From positions 22,219,133 through 22,283,132 of the forward strand of contig NC_089274.1 in the NCBI RefSeq assembly GCF_963678975.1: DNA of 64,000 nucleotides, read 5' to 3'. This stretch comes from Dysidea avara. Its lineage: Eukaryota; Porifera; Demospongiae; Dictyoceratida; Dysideidae. The notes beneath the pieces are model-generated. The model ran no database searches and was not told the origin of the DNA. It saw only the letters and a list, made by a program, of their open reading frames with translations. The first letter of the stretch is position 1. Each line of letters starts with the position of its first letter. The position numbers and the translations under genes were made by a program. This document shows positions 1-12,300 of the stretch, piece after piece.

Positions 1-82
1 GATCATAGATTTGGAATGAATTCATCTATTGATTTCAAATGAAAACCAAGCTGTTTCTTTTAGCAAGACCTTTAATTTGAAA

Positions 83-974
83 CTAGAGGTGAACCAATAC
101 CACTTTTTACCGATACTTCCGATATGAGTATTTGTACTGAAATTATCTGCCGATACCGATTCCAATACCAATACTAAGCATTGAAGCCTAGACAAGTTTA
201 TTATAAAAAATTCACTGTTGTGATACATAGCTAGCTATTAAAATATCATAGTAGCTAATTGTGCAGTTTGATTGAGAAGTGATGATCTCAGTTCGATCAA
301 GTTTCAAAATATTCATTGTATAAATGATAAACATCATTGTGGATTACTAATTGCTTGTAGTTTTCTTGTAAGCTTGTTGATTAGGTAATTAATTGCGTGG
401 GTGGCCAATAATTTTACAATGTTTGTTACAGCCTTGCAACCAAACCTTTTCATGAAAAAGCAAGCCAAGTAGTCTAAACTTATTTCTTTGAGCACTGTCA
501 TTTAATTACAAAGGATCCACATGCTCTAATATATTAGAATACACATGGAGCTATTACCGTACAGCGTAATAATTCGACGGGGGGAAATTTTGACGAATTC
601 ATTATTGTCAAATATTTACAAGGAAAATTTTGACGAATGTGTTGACTTCAGTATTGTAATTAACCAGTCACATGAGCTTTGATGAGGAAAAATTTGACGA
701 ATTGCAATAATTTGCCAAATTCGTCAAACCCCCCCCTCCCCCGTCAAATTATTATGCTGTACGGTATAGCAATACTTGGAAAAGAGTAACAAAGGCTTTG
801 TTTTCACTACTTTGTTAGCCCAATTAAGTTATTTGCTACTGGAAACTTAGGTTTAGTAAAAGGGGTAAATGTCTACTGGTGGTATCTGTACCTTTGTATT
901 GCTGATACTGATCCGATACCAATACCACGTACTGGTATTGGCACCGATACTGGTATTGGTATCGGTCCACCTTT
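83..974. mobile_element. hAT-type MITE (non-autonomous), hosting a second MITE
   Basis: The left end begins CTAGAGGTGAACC and the right end finishes GGTCCACCTTT, an imperfect terminal inverted repeat. The element is flanked on both sides by the identical octamer ATTTGAAA (75-82 and 975-982), the 8-bp target duplication expected of hAT transposases. Near both ends the sequence is made of degenerate GATACC/GGTATC repeats. No transposase reading frame is visible. It lies upstream of, or in an intron of, carboxypeptidase copy 1. Confidence 0.75.
555..766. mobile_element. MITE with TA duplication and TACCGTACAGC ends
   Basis: The ends TACCGTACAGCGTAATAATT and (reverse complement) TACCGTACAGCATAATAATT match at 19 of 20 positions, and inner G-runs and C-runs extend the pairing. 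A TA on each side fits a Tc1/mariner-type target. It is nested inside the 83-974 element and so is younger. It has no coding capacity. Confidence 0.75.
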
Positions 975-998
975 ATTTGAAACTATGTTGTAATAGTA

Positions 999-1276
999 CA
1001 GTACGATAGTACTGTATAGTAGGGACCACAAAGGAGTAGGTGTGACCCATGAAAAACATCACCCAAGGGTGCGTGGCGCCATTTCTTTTGTGGTATATGT
1101 GGGTTCATCAGTCATGATTGTACAAAAGGAGTTAACAAACAAGTACACACAAAAATTTGGAATTTTCAACTAGAGTATGGACCATAGCACATCGATAAAA
1201 AGTATACAAGCTGGAGTAGTGCATGATATTAAATCACAGTAAAACAATAAGAAGTGTTATATCCCTACTGTGCATT
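999..1276. mobile_element. Internally deleted copy (A) of the long-hairpin element
   Basis: It starts with the palindromic end CAGTACGATAGTACTG followed by TAGGGACCACAAAGG, exactly as in the longer copies at 21118 and (inverted) 36905-37607. It continues at 1140-1276 with only one arm of the terminal hairpin and stops at what is the loop in the other copies. The second arm is missing, so this copy cannot fold like its relatives. Confidence 0.7.
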
Positions 1277-1379
1277 TCAGTTAAACAATAAATGTCATAG
1301 AAGTTGGTGACAACAAGATAAGAAGGCAGCTGTTACTGTAGAAGTACATGTGCACATTATGTTTTTTGATTCTCTCTAG

Positions 1380-1517
1380 CACACTGACCATATGGACATT
1401 TACAACTTTCTTGCGCATAGAAACAGCACTGTACACCTCTCCTTCAACCAGGGATATGTTCCTACTGGACCTGGTGAGTGTGCATGCGTGTGCGTGCGTG
1501 TGTGCGTGCGTGCGTGC

Positions 1518-1559
<42 letters not shown>

Positions 1560-4490
1560 GAGAATGTTGCTGTTAGCCACACTACCAACAAGTGGTGTGT
1601 TACCTGGCCCACTGTTCACACACTCGCCTCAGGTTTACTGACTGTTCTATTAGAAAATGCCAATCGTTTTCTGTTAATTAGTCCCTAAAGCTAACACAAT
1701 GCCAGATTCCCACATATACCAAGTGTTTCCAAATTTATATGATGGCATAATTGCCATGTCCCCAGTGTATGAGGTGTGCATGTGCATGCACATGTTTGTG
1801 TGTGCAGGTCAAGGTCCAGGTGGGACTTTGAGTGTCCACACCTTCACCTGTGAGACATAGTACAGCCCCCTGTGGGTTACCAGTTTTTCCCCAGGAGGAT
1901 TTACCTGCACTGACTCCTAGCACCTGAGTAACACAAAGGTGGATAGGCGTGACTGTGCCAGCAGCAGCCAAAGGCTTTGCTTTTGTGTGCGTGTGTGTGT
2001 GTTGTTTACAATGTTTTTCATTGTAGTGTTACTCAAGGCAATAGCTCGCCATGTGTTACAAGATGATTCTCTCTCAGCTCTGATGAATGGTCCAATACAG
2101 AAGAAACTGGGTAGCACCATCCCTGAAAATGTTACTTGGGGAGGTGAACAACAAGAACTATATTTTGTATTTTAAAAATTGATAATGTAGGTCAGAGTGG
2201 GGCAGTTTTTGAAACTCACAGTGTCGATTTTATGAAAGATGTTCTCAGTGATAGTGAGTGAAACTTCATATGGTAGTCAGTTATTCTGTATAATATTTTC
2301 TCTTGACAGTTAAGTATCTGCTACTTTATGGTGTGAGGGTGGTGATCTTTAGTAGACAGTTGGACATTATATGTGCTACACAGGGTGTGTGTGTGTAGTG
2401 TGTGTGTGTGTGTTGTGTGTGTGCACGTATTTATGTAGTATGTGTACATGTGTGAGGACATCAATGTTCTAGGCACACTGGCATGGGTCAAGAAATTAAA
2501 ATGGAATGGACTCCCAGCTTTCCTGGCTGCTCCAAGGACCCCACTATATGCAGACACTACCCGGCCATCAGGGTATGCCTCCACGCAGACACTATACCCA
2601 TCAGGGTATGGCTTCCACCAGGCATTTCATAACATGGAGTTCTACTGGATACTCAATGCTGGCCACATAGTAAATAAGTTAGGAGCCTGATGAATCATTT
2701 ATGACCTAATAATTTTTTATGCAACTACTGAAAATGGTGATGGAGATGGGATTAAAATTTTTACATAGCATTCTTTGATCGTCCTTCATATAACACATAT
2801 TCCTTTGTTAATGTGTGAATCGTAGACATTATAGAAAATTAGGGATTATCATTATAGTAAGGATCATTACAGTGAAAGCATTTAAACTATCAAGATTATC
2901 ACCTGAAGTGAAAATTTAATCCCTATTTTTGCCATGTTGGTTTATCACTAATTGTATGGACTAAAATAATGATTAAATTTGCTCTCCAGGTAGTGATCTT
3001 GTATTGTAATGATCCCTACTAGTGTGTAAAGTTCCTAATTTTTTCTTAGACTTGTTGGTTAAGTTATTTTGTCCCATTTATTTTGCTTGCAGTGCAAGGT
3101 GTCGATTTGCAGATAGCACATCTATGGCTTTGTGTGTTACCTATCATGTAAGAATGAAATAAGAATCATTGTACCACTCCTCCAGCAGTTAAAGTAAGCA
3201 CTTACATATTGTTCGCCATGTGTATGGGGAAATCATGTTGCCCAAAATGGGCTCTATAAGTTTGCTACTGTTCTTTGCTTTGATGCAATTAATGATGAAT
3301 TATGTTTATACATGCATGTATGAACACACGCACAAATGCACGCACATGCACACTACACAAAAGAGGCCAAATTGTAAGTTTATGATACATGCATTGTAGC
3401 TGTAACAGTATGCCAAAAACCATGTATCAAGTTGAAATTGTCTAACATTAATAACAGGTGGTGTTCGCTGTTATTGAGTCTGAAGTAGTCAGTAGAAAAT
3501 TGCAATTTTGTGACAAGCATTTCAGGTTGCATTGAAGTATGTTTGGGCTTGATTGTACCTAACTAATACTGCCAAAACACCTTGTGGTATTACTTTGTGC
3601 CTGATTTCTGGTCATTTTTTTGTGTGGGAAAGCTCAAACCTTCGTGATCTCTACTATACAGTACTACCATACTGGAGGAAATAACCATGGATTTGAACAT
3701 TTTCATCCACTGTCGTTTCAGTGTGCTATTTTGTGTCTACGTATTGACAGGCTTATTGGCTTTTCTCTCTCATTTTATTTTGTAGACATTTCTTTTACAT
3801 TGTTTACTAACTTTACTGTATTGTATTATGTACTAAACAAGAAGTTGTTTGTGGACATTGGAGGGTATGCCATTGCCAATGGTGAATACTGGCAGTTGAG
3901 TATCGGCAAATATTTCAGCAGCATTAATAACTCAACTGCAGTGTTACTCTGCTTGGGTGCTATATTACAGAATGTATCAAGTAAAGTTTATTCTCCTTTG
4001 TTTAGTATTACTGATAATTGCCATTACATCCTTCCTACTACAGAGTATAAAACTAAGCTATTCTTTTGGGTCTTATAAAATTGTTGCAAAATAGTGTTCA
4101 TGTGGAAACTGTTGGAAATGCAACTCCTGCACCATGTATGGTTGAATTGATTACTGCCTGTGTAGAACTGCATGACTCAGGCTGAGGGTGATATTTGCAA
4201 TGCCACTCAGCACATCAGTGATCATTAGTGAGGTGTGCTGTGTATTGACCTCCTCAACTGGAGAAATGAAGATACCTATCTGCTATATAGGAGGTCTCAA
4301 ATTATTTTAGAGAATCTGTCCAGAAGTCTCTTAATGGATTTTAAAAACCTCAAAGATCAAAGGATTTTGTGCATACCATTTTCTAAATGTGAATATGGTG
4401 ATGTGTGCATTTGTTTTTTCCGCCATTCAGGTTCCCAAGGATAATGGAAAGGTGGCATTGACAATGTTGGAAATGGTAACAGGCCAGTAA
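1380..4490 (+). CDS. Serine carboxypeptidase (SCPEP1-like), copy 1, C-terminal six exons
   Basis: Exons: 1380-1473, 2027-2143, 2191-2253, 2310-2384, 2473-2669, 4431-4490 (606 nt, stop TAA). Introns have GT/AG ends and the same phases as exons 8-13 of copy 2 (19706-24414). Encoded landmarks are DIYNF, NGPIQKK, VTWGG, the QLD block holding the catalytic Asp, and AGH with the catalytic His, as in S10 carboxypeptidases of the retinoid-inducible type. Two differences from copy 2 stand out: the glycine before QLD is arginine (FSRQLD against YSGQLD), and exon 2473-2669 carries a 24-nt in-frame duplication (eight extra residues around a repeated SGY). The nucleophile-serine exons are not in 1-1379, so the gene either continues left of the window or is a 5'-truncated duplicate. 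AATAAA at 4600-4605 is a likely poly(A) signal. Confidence 0.85.
1487..1556 (+). repeat. (TG)n/(GA)n compound microsatellite in a carboxypeptidase intron
   Basis: Starting 13 bp after the splice donor at 1474, the intron is TGCG/TG repeats followed by a (GA)n tract. Low-complexity Cys-Val and Thr-His frames here are artefacts. Confidence 0.9.
1755..1985. repeat. SINE-like interspersed repeat, copy 1 (next to a TG tract)
   Basis: This block of about 200 bp recurs at 25388-25590, 40720-40925 and 49545-49745. Shared pieces include a CCTGTGAGAC-type block, a GGGTTACCAG/GGGTACCAG-type block, GGATTTRCC-like and ACCTGAGTA-like segments, and a final GGCTTT. Each copy follows a TG-rich stretch on its left, so on the minus strand it ends in (CA)n. 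SINE status is inferred; no clear pol III A and B boxes were identified. Confidence 0.55.
2670..4430. other. Long intron of carboxypeptidase copy 1, no gene seen
   Basis: This 1.76-kb AT-rich intron separates the His exon from the last exon. It holds a short CA-rich stretch near 3320-3355. The 152-codon open frame at 3620-4078 lacks recognisable domains and is probably chance. No transposon ends were identified. Confidence 0.5.
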
Positions 4491-4599
4491 AACATGACCA
4501 TCAACTGTTGAAATTGATTTTGTTTTGTATACATTTATTTTCATGTGTATCTTTTTTTGTGCTAGTGTTTAAAATTTGTGAGTGTGCTTTCCTGCCGCC

Positions 4600-4605
4600 A
4601 ATAAA
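4600..4605 (+). terminator. Poly(A) signal AATAAA for carboxypeptidase copy 1
   Basis: A canonical hexamer 110 bp after the TAA stop, before the hAT element at 4683. Confidence 0.5.
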
Positions 4606-4682
4606 TCAGAACATGTTTTGGTGTGGCACACATGCAGGTATGTGATGCAGAAACAAAAGATGAATTCCAATCACATGTATAG

Positions 4683-5118
4683 TAGGGCTGAGCGCTACTA
4701 CCGTTTTAGCGATATATCGCGATATTTTGAAAGTATCGATATCGCGATATTTTGTTATTAACTATCGTGATACCATACCATGCCTGTACATTACTGTCAT
4801 TAAAAATCCATTTGTTATGCAGTACTTGGCTAAGAATCCTTGTAAATGATAAAGTCCACCCGTCTGGTTTCCCCTGCAGAGAGGTGTGAACACCATAACA
4901 ACCTCAAAGCATGTGTTACAATAACTGTTACTGTAAACAAGGATGATAGTGGCTAGTTTGCTATCACCTATAAGGACTTCCTACAGGAATGCTGAGCAAT
5001 AAGCTATGTGGCACCAGCTATGATTGACTTGTTTGTAAGTATCGTGAACTATTCAGTATCGTGAATAGTGACTTTAGTATCGATCGTGATACTAAAATGG
5101 CAGTATCGCTCAGCCCTA
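4683..5118. mobile_element. hAT-type MITE with perfect 8-bp target duplication
   Basis: The ends are TAGGGCTGAGCG and (reverse complement) TAGGGCTGAGCGATACTGCC. Flanking ATGTATAG occurs exactly at 4675-4682 and 5119-5126. The interior is rich in ATCGCGATA and TATCGTGAT palindromes and has no transposase frame. Confidence 0.9.
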
Positions 5119-5959
5119 ATGTATAGGCATATGCATGCATGCAGTTAGCTATACATCTATGCTTAAGTATACCTTTCAGCCTGATTGTAAAATTCTATAA
5201 ATGATGATGGTGCTAATTGTAAAATTATAGACTGAAATAGCAGCCTGTATATAGTCTTGTACCACAGAATAGTGACTGAAATTATACATATATATTTGAT
5301 GCAGTCTTCCATGGCCCTAAAAGTATATATCACTTAATAGCTCAGTATTTTTCACCTTCTAATCCAATAGCTACAGTGTAGCTACTCTTAATTTTAAGTC
5401 TGCTAGATTAAGATTAAACATGGCAGTAACATCGGATTACTAGTTGGGTTTCTATGTAACTTAAAACTGCTTCCAAACTCATCCTTAATTGTACCTACTA
5501 TATAGTTTTTTTTTAATTTCCTCCCTTTCAGTCCCTAAAATTACTTCCATCTTTGATTCAGTGCAATATTTGGCTTTCCAGATCAATCTTATTTTTAAAC
5601 TGTGCACTAGCTGTGACACCACAGTGTGGTTTTGGTGTCACAGGGCACACTTGTGTGTAAAGTGTCACACTATTTTTTACAGACTAATCATAGCAACTTG
5701 CGATTCGATCAGCTCCTGATTGTGAAAAAAGATTGAGATACTCTAATAGAGGAGTCAGTTATTGTAATAAAACAGTCACAGTTGAGGTGTGCTGTGTGGT
5801 GACTCCCTCCACTGAAGATATCCACTGAGATACCTATCTGTTGGAGGTCTCTATGCATTTTAGATCAGACTAATCGTAGGCTTTGTGATTTTGCGCAAAA
5901 ACCATGACATGCCAAAGGATTTTATGCATAGATCATGAAGCTCTCACCATCAAACAGGC

Positions 5960-6315
5960 ATCAACAAACTAGAGTCAGTTCAACGCAGAGCAGCAAGATT
6001 TGTTCTCAACAAACCATGGAATAATAATTTGGACAGTGTAACTGTGATGCTAAATGATTTGAAATGGCCAACACTTCAAAGTCATCGCAAATATCTTAGA
6101 TTGATCCTACTATTCAAAGTTGTAAATCATCTTCAATTAATACCTGAACAATATTTACCCTCACCCGCAAGACTGAGATCAACTGAATCATCCTTGTAAA
6201 TTTTACCACATTCAAACCTCTTGTAATACTTACAAATTCTCCTTCTTCCCCAAAACGATACCTGAATGGAACAGTAATAACATTAATAACCTATCCCTTG
6301 CAGATTTTAAATAAC
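5960..6315 (+). pseudogene. LINE (non-LTR retrotransposon) ORF2 C-terminal fragment
   Basis: From 5960 an 80-codon frame encodes the end of a reverse-transcriptase polyprotein: a VQRRAARFV motif, then a WPTLQ...RKYLRL block typical of jockey/CR1-type ORF2 tails, then a TAA at 6197-6199. Homologous text resumes in a shifted frame (an EWN.L..NNLS-like segment) to about 6315 and is followed by AT-rich TAAAATAAAA sequence that may be the tail. It is 5'-truncated and broken. Confidence 0.75.
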
Positions 6316-6384
6316 TAAATAAAATTTTGTATTAGCGTTTTACCCCTTTAGGGGCTTTGCCAGTTTGCTAATTAATAAAATAAA

Positions 6385-8902
6385 ATGAAGCCAGGAAACA
6401 TTATTGTCTGAAGCTACATATTGTTGATGAAGGTTTCGTGCTGGTACAACGTTGTAATGAGTTGGAACAGTGCTCAGGCGGAAAATCTCAGTGAATTTGA
6501 AGTGTGGCGACGTAAACGAGTGCTTGATAGACACGCCAGGGACCTTCAAAACGAAAGTTTAAAGACGTAAAGATAGTTTAAGTGTCTTCTACTGATGTAC
6601 GACTAACAGTTGCGATGCCACCATCAGTGTGTTGGCAATGGAGCCTGTCACAAAAGGTTCAATGTTTGATTTATGTAAGAAGTCTTCAAACGGCTTTCAT
6701 GAAGCTTTAGTACAAATGGGAGACCTATCACTCAGAACTAGTCACTTTTGCTAGCATGCCTGTAAGTTTGCAACACTGACATCAACTGATCAACATTGTA
6801 ATTGAAATGCACTTGTCAATTTCATGCCCCACCCCCGGGGGGGGATACAGGGAATTTGACAAATCGTGGTGTAAAATTCCCCACTACTGGGGCAAAATTG
6901 GCTGTCAAATCCCCACTATGTCCCCACCCCAATAGTAGGGGATTTGACGACACCTCAAGGATGACTAAGTGTATATGTCATGCATGCGACTAGTAATAAA
7001 CCTGCCCTGTAGCTAGTAAAATTATAGCAAGTGCGATTCTATTGTTTAGAAATGCAACTACCAAAAATCGGTCAGTGAATTGGAAAACTGTCAATTGCCC
7101 CAGGGGTGGGGACAAGAAGCAATGTCAAATCCCCACCTGGGGTGGGGGATGAAATTGACAAGTGCATAATATTTAAGCAGGGAGTCCACTCAGCTTATGT
7201 TGATTTTCAGTGGAGTCCTGAAAACAACATACACCAAATACACAATACAACAACTAGAATTAAAATACAAGATTGTAGGTATGCTGTGTACAGGGCATAG
7301 CTGAAGAACAGCTTCAGCTGATGTTGCTCCCTGCCACAATTTTAAAATGTTACCACTCTAGTTGCTTAATGTACGTATTGGGCTTCAGTGCTAACATGAC
7401 CACTGTGTGTGCATTTTGTTACAGGGGAGAAGTGTATACAATCAAGAAAGAAGCTCTAATGATGGATGAAGATTATACCTTAAAACTGCACTTCTCATTC
7501 AGTTTATCACATTACATACTGTTTCATAAGGTTTCTTATGTGCAGTGTACTTCATGATATCTTGATCTAGAAACTTCATTGGCAGTATCAGTTTTTTTTG
7601 TGTGCAGCATGTTTCTTGTTGCATTTCATGACTATAATCACTATAGTATATCTCAATTGGGACCATCAATATTGTTCACGTGGTACCAGTCATTATAACG
7701 CACTTTACTCAAAGCTATTTCAACAATTCAATATTTAGGGGACTGCCCCACAAAAGTCCAAGTCATATAGTCAGTTGTACATCTGTAGTGATTGTAATAC
7801 TATTACTCCAATCATAACTAAGGGATCTGGAGTAACAGTTAGTTCTTGTAAAAGTTCATATGTTCACTTAGTATCTCCATATAACTGCCTTAAGTTGTGA
7901 CACACCTGAGAGAGAACATCCTATATAAGCGCAGTTAAACATAATTCAACACATACAAATCTATTCTACTAGGAGACACATCAAGGGCTCTGACCACTGG
8001 GGCTATGCTGCCTATACACACAAACACCACGAGAAACAGCAAGGTATAATTGATGGATGAGAAGACAGCAGTAATTGCTGAATGGAACCAATTCGAAATA
8101 TAGATGAGACTAACTTCAAACTTACTACCATATGTGTCCCTGACTGGTTACCTATACATTGTGATATCATAGTACATATTCTATTCACTACCTTATAGTG
8201 AGTATTATGCACGTGCATCTACTTGCAGTATGGTCTTGTATGCAGAGTAATAACACCAGCATTACACATACCTTGAGTGAAAAAACTGACGGCACTAGAT
8301 GGTTATAAAGCCCTACAAGCTAGCTGCTCTAGAATAACACGGCAGCATCTTGATTTCACAATTCTTCCCTGTAACAAAATGCATGCAGAGTGGTCATCTT
8401 AGCACTGAGGCCCAATGCACGTGCAGTTTATAAAGCTACTGTGACATACTTAAAGTGGTAACATGTTGATCAGTCAGTGCCAGCATGGTGCCAGTGTTGC
8501 AAACTTACCCAGCCATGCTAGCAAGAGTGCCAGGTTTAAGTGTAGGTCTCCCAGTTGTACCAAAGGTTCATGAAAGTAGTGTGAAGACTTCTTACACAAA
8601 CCAAACATTGAACCTTTGTGACAGGCTCCATTGCCAACACACTGATGGTAGCATCGCAATTGTTAGTCGTACATGAGTAGAAGACACTTCAAAATATCTT
8701 TAGGCCTTTAAACTTTCGTTTTGAAGGTCCCTGGCGTGTCTATCAAGTACTTGTTTACGTCGCCACACTTCAGATCAACCCTTGCTTCAGATTCACTGAG
8801 ATTTTCCGCCTGTGCACTGTTCCGACTCATTACAACGTTGTACCAGCACGAAACCTTCATCAACAATATGTAGCTTCAGACAATAATGTTTCCTGGCTTC
8901 AT
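6385..8902. mobile_element. Element or rearrangement with ~400-bp inverted arms
   Basis: The left arm (about 6385-6790) and right arm (about 8460-8902) are inverted copies with scattered substitutions and small indels. They share, for example, an AGGAAACATTATTGTCTGAA block and a GACACGCCAGGGACCTTC block. On one strand each arm reads as a decayed coding stretch (a HIVDEGFVLVQRCN-like segment followed by EVWRR.RVLDRHARDLQNE) interrupted by stops. The 1.7-kb middle contains a MITE at 6807-7167 and otherwise nothing recognisable. It may be a long-TIR transposon relic or an inverted duplication; the protein family was not recognised. Confidence 0.6.
6807..7167. mobile_element. MITE with ATGCACTTGTCAATTTCAT ends
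   Basis: The left end ATGCACTTGTCAATTTCAT and the right end's reverse complement are identical for 19 bases, followed on both sides by C-rich (CCCCACCCC) inner repeats. The interior repeats CAAATCCCCAC blocks. It is 361 bp and non-coding. Confidence 0.8.
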
Positions 8903-9303
8903 GATCTATCTCTCGTACGTAATCACTCACTTCTTTTGCCCTACAAAAAATTGCGTTCACGTGATTATTTCGTAAAATAAAAAGTGCCACGCCCTAAAAA
9001 GGCAGGTGCTACGCCATGCGGAGACTGGCTACAAGACTAGTAGACCGACGGATTGGAGCTACCCCGTTACAATAAAAGTCAACTATATAGTCAGGAGCTG
9101 TACGGGGTTTCTCCTTTCATTTGGTGGGCGTGGTTCATTGCTTCGTGTCTCTATCACGTGACACACCATCTTCCTGGACTCGACAATTAAACAGTTAGCT
9201 ACAACTATAGTCTTGTGGAATAGCTACCTCTGGTAAACATCCTATAATGTATCCACAGACCGCATCATCGACACCGGGTTAGCTCAATTTATCACTACTA
9301 TCT
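7168..9303. other. Gene-poor stretch between the MITE and the NLR
   Basis: Apart from the right arm of the inverted repeat (about 8460-8902), I see no coding exon or RNA gene. Roughly 9000-9303 should hold the NLR promoter; no TATA box or other element could be assigned with confidence. Confidence 0.4.
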
Positions 9304-12300
9304 ATGTACGCCATGTTTATCATTATAGGCGAAATAGTGGAAGGAGACTTAACAACTAGTACGGTGTTCCAACTCTTCTACCCACAACTAGTAAATATAC
9401 TACCAATGAATGATGTCACTTTCATTGCACAGTTGTTCTCAGTCCACCTTCTCCCAGGTGATGCTAAAAATCTCATGGATTCACGTCCCACACAAGCTAG
9501 CAAGGCATCCTGGTTTTTGGATAATATGATTAAGCCATCAGTGCAGACAGCTGATGTTGGTGGACATTTAAATACTTTAATTAAAGTGATGGAGGATAGT
9601 GAACATAGTGGTATGAAGGAGTTGGCCAAGTTCATCAGATGCACACTGAGGAAACAAACAGTGAATAGTGAGACTGGTTAGTTGATACCCTGTGGTCAAC
9701 AATGTGATTCATACTCTATAGGTGCTCATGCAACCACTAGCAAACTTTCTACTATGAAGTTCCATTTCAAGTACGATGTTGGCAGGATACAGGCCAGGTA
9801 CCTTAGGGGATTACCCACTGCAAAAACTGGTTGGCCAAAACATCATGCGATCCAGTATGTGAGGTTGGCTCTTGTGAAGAAGGAAGATATTACTCTTAGG
9901 GATAAGAATTTAAATGAGGTAACTAAATTGACATTACAAGGTGAAGTGGACAAGATCTTGAAGAAGAAGGAGCCAATTGGTGAGCTGAGGAACATCTTCC
10001 ATTACCAGAATGAACCTTGTCCTCGATTGATACTAATAATGGGTGGCCCAGGTGAATATTATATGTATTAGCTAGTAGTGATGTAATATGAGTTGTGCAG
10101 GTATTGGCAAGACAACCCTTGCCAATGAGATTTGTTTGAGGTGGGCAAGAGATGGGTTTTTAGCTGAGGACTTTGATATTGTGGTTCTTATACCATTGAG
10201 ATCAGTCCAGCAAAGGTCAGTCGAAAAAATGATGATGGAGCATACCGGAGAGGAGACATACGAGCAAATGAAGAAGTCAGCGGGTAGCAGATGTCTAGTA
10301 ATCCTGGAGGGATGGGATGAGATAACAGCTGAACATCGAGAGAGTGATCCATTCTTAGTGCGTGTTGTCATGAATGACTGTACACTATTGGAGGAAGCCA
10401 CAATAGTGATTACATCAAGGCCGCATGCTTGTGAAAAGGTAGATGCAGGCAGGCGAATAGAAGTGGTAGGATTTGGTAAAAAAGAAATCCAAGAATTTAT
10501 GGAACAGTCATTTCCCGATGATGTGAAATGTGTTACAGAGTTTTCACAGCAGTTAAAGGAGTACCCTCATTTAGAGAGTTTGTCATACGTGCCTATGAAT
10601 TTAGTGATGATAGTTGACATATTCAGTTGTAGTGAAAAGAAGCTTCCATCCACCATTACACAACTGTACCAACTGTTCATTGTGATGACTCTACAACGAC
10701 AGAAAAAAGAGAGAAGGAAGGAATGTACACCTGCGGCAGCAGCTAATAGCGTTAATGAAAAATTGTGTAAAGTGTTGGAAGGTGTCCCCAAAGAAGCAGT
10801 GGAGACATTATCAATATTGTGCAAGTTAGCTTATCATGGTATCTTTGACTGGCATCCTACAGATAAAAAAGAAAGAAACTGGCTAGAGGAATCAATAAAA
10901 TGGAAGGATCCAAGGATCATTTTTACTGTGGAAGATCTGAGCAAGTGTGGTATAGAGGTGACAGCTGGGTGGGAAGGGTATGGTCTTTTAACAGCTACAC
11001 CCATACACCAGTTACCCACAGACACTATCACGTACAACTTTTCACACTTAACCATCCAGGAGTTTTTGAGTGCTGTTTATATTTCAACATTATCACAAGA
11101 AGAACAGCAACGTCTACTGAGTGAATACTTTGGTTACTATCCTAATGTTTTCATATTTCTCTGTGGACTAACAGGATTAGTGTCCAGTGAAATGTTTAAG
11201 TTTATATTCTCCCAGTTGTCAGAATTTCATGCTGTAACAGCTTTGAGATGTTTGTATGATAGTAAGCAGACTGGTACACCTCAATCAGTTGCACCCATCA
11301 AACTGGACATGAGTGATCACCTTTTGGAACCTTATGATTGTTTGTATATCTCTCATTTGTTGTCATGTTATCCAGTTTCAAATTTAGATGTTTCATTTTG
11401 TGATATTGGGGATAAAGGAGCTGAAATGTTAGTAAAACATTACCCCAGCAAGAACACCACTGGTCAACCACTTGTGGTATTAAACCTCTCTGAAAACAAT
11501 CTCACCGTTAATGATGGGTTGGTGTACGTAATGAAGATGGTGAAGACAAGTAAGCCCTAATAGTACTGAGTGATCATTGAATTTACCACACCTCAGTGAA
11601 ATGTGTGTGTTTGTGATGTCTACTGGTATTGTTACAGGTAGTGTCTCATTAAGAATGTTATGTGTCAGTGGAAATCCTATTGGTGATGAAGGGATTTCTT
11701 TAATATCAAGTGAGCTTAGGTGCAATAATGTCCTGATTGGTCTGGAGGTAATGAATTGTGGATTATCAGTGAAAGGTGCTCTAATGCGTACTTGTTTGGT
11801 TTCATGGTGCTATAATATCACACAGGTGCCGTTTGTATCAGTAAAGTGTTGAGGAAGTGTTCACTAGAAGTTCTTAACCTGTCAAGCAATGATATTGGTG
11901 ATAATGGCATCACTGCCATTGCAGGAGCACTTAGTAACAGTCAGATCAGTATCCTGGGTGTTTACAAGTGTAGTATTACATTTACTGGAGCACAATCACT
12001 TGCTAGAGAGTTAACAAAAAATAATCACATAAAAATGTTGAGAGTGTTCAGTAATCCCATCACTCTGGACGGAGCTCGTCTGATACTGCAGTCAGCTGTG
12101 GCCAATGGAGTCTGTCAACAAGTTGAAATATATGATGATGTAATAGATAGGTGTGAAGACCACAGGAATGATAGTGAAGTGAAGAAGATGGTGACCATAT
12201 TGGAGCAGAGGAAAGAACAAGAGGAGAAAAAAAAAGAGGAAAGGAAAAAACAAGAACAGGAGGTGGGAGTTTGTTGACTTGTTGTATGTTGAATGATTAT

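Noticed and set aside
3620-4078. 152-codon open frame in an intron of carboxypeptidase copy 1
   Set aside because: AT-rich composition, no domain, lies entirely between two well-supported exons; probably chance.
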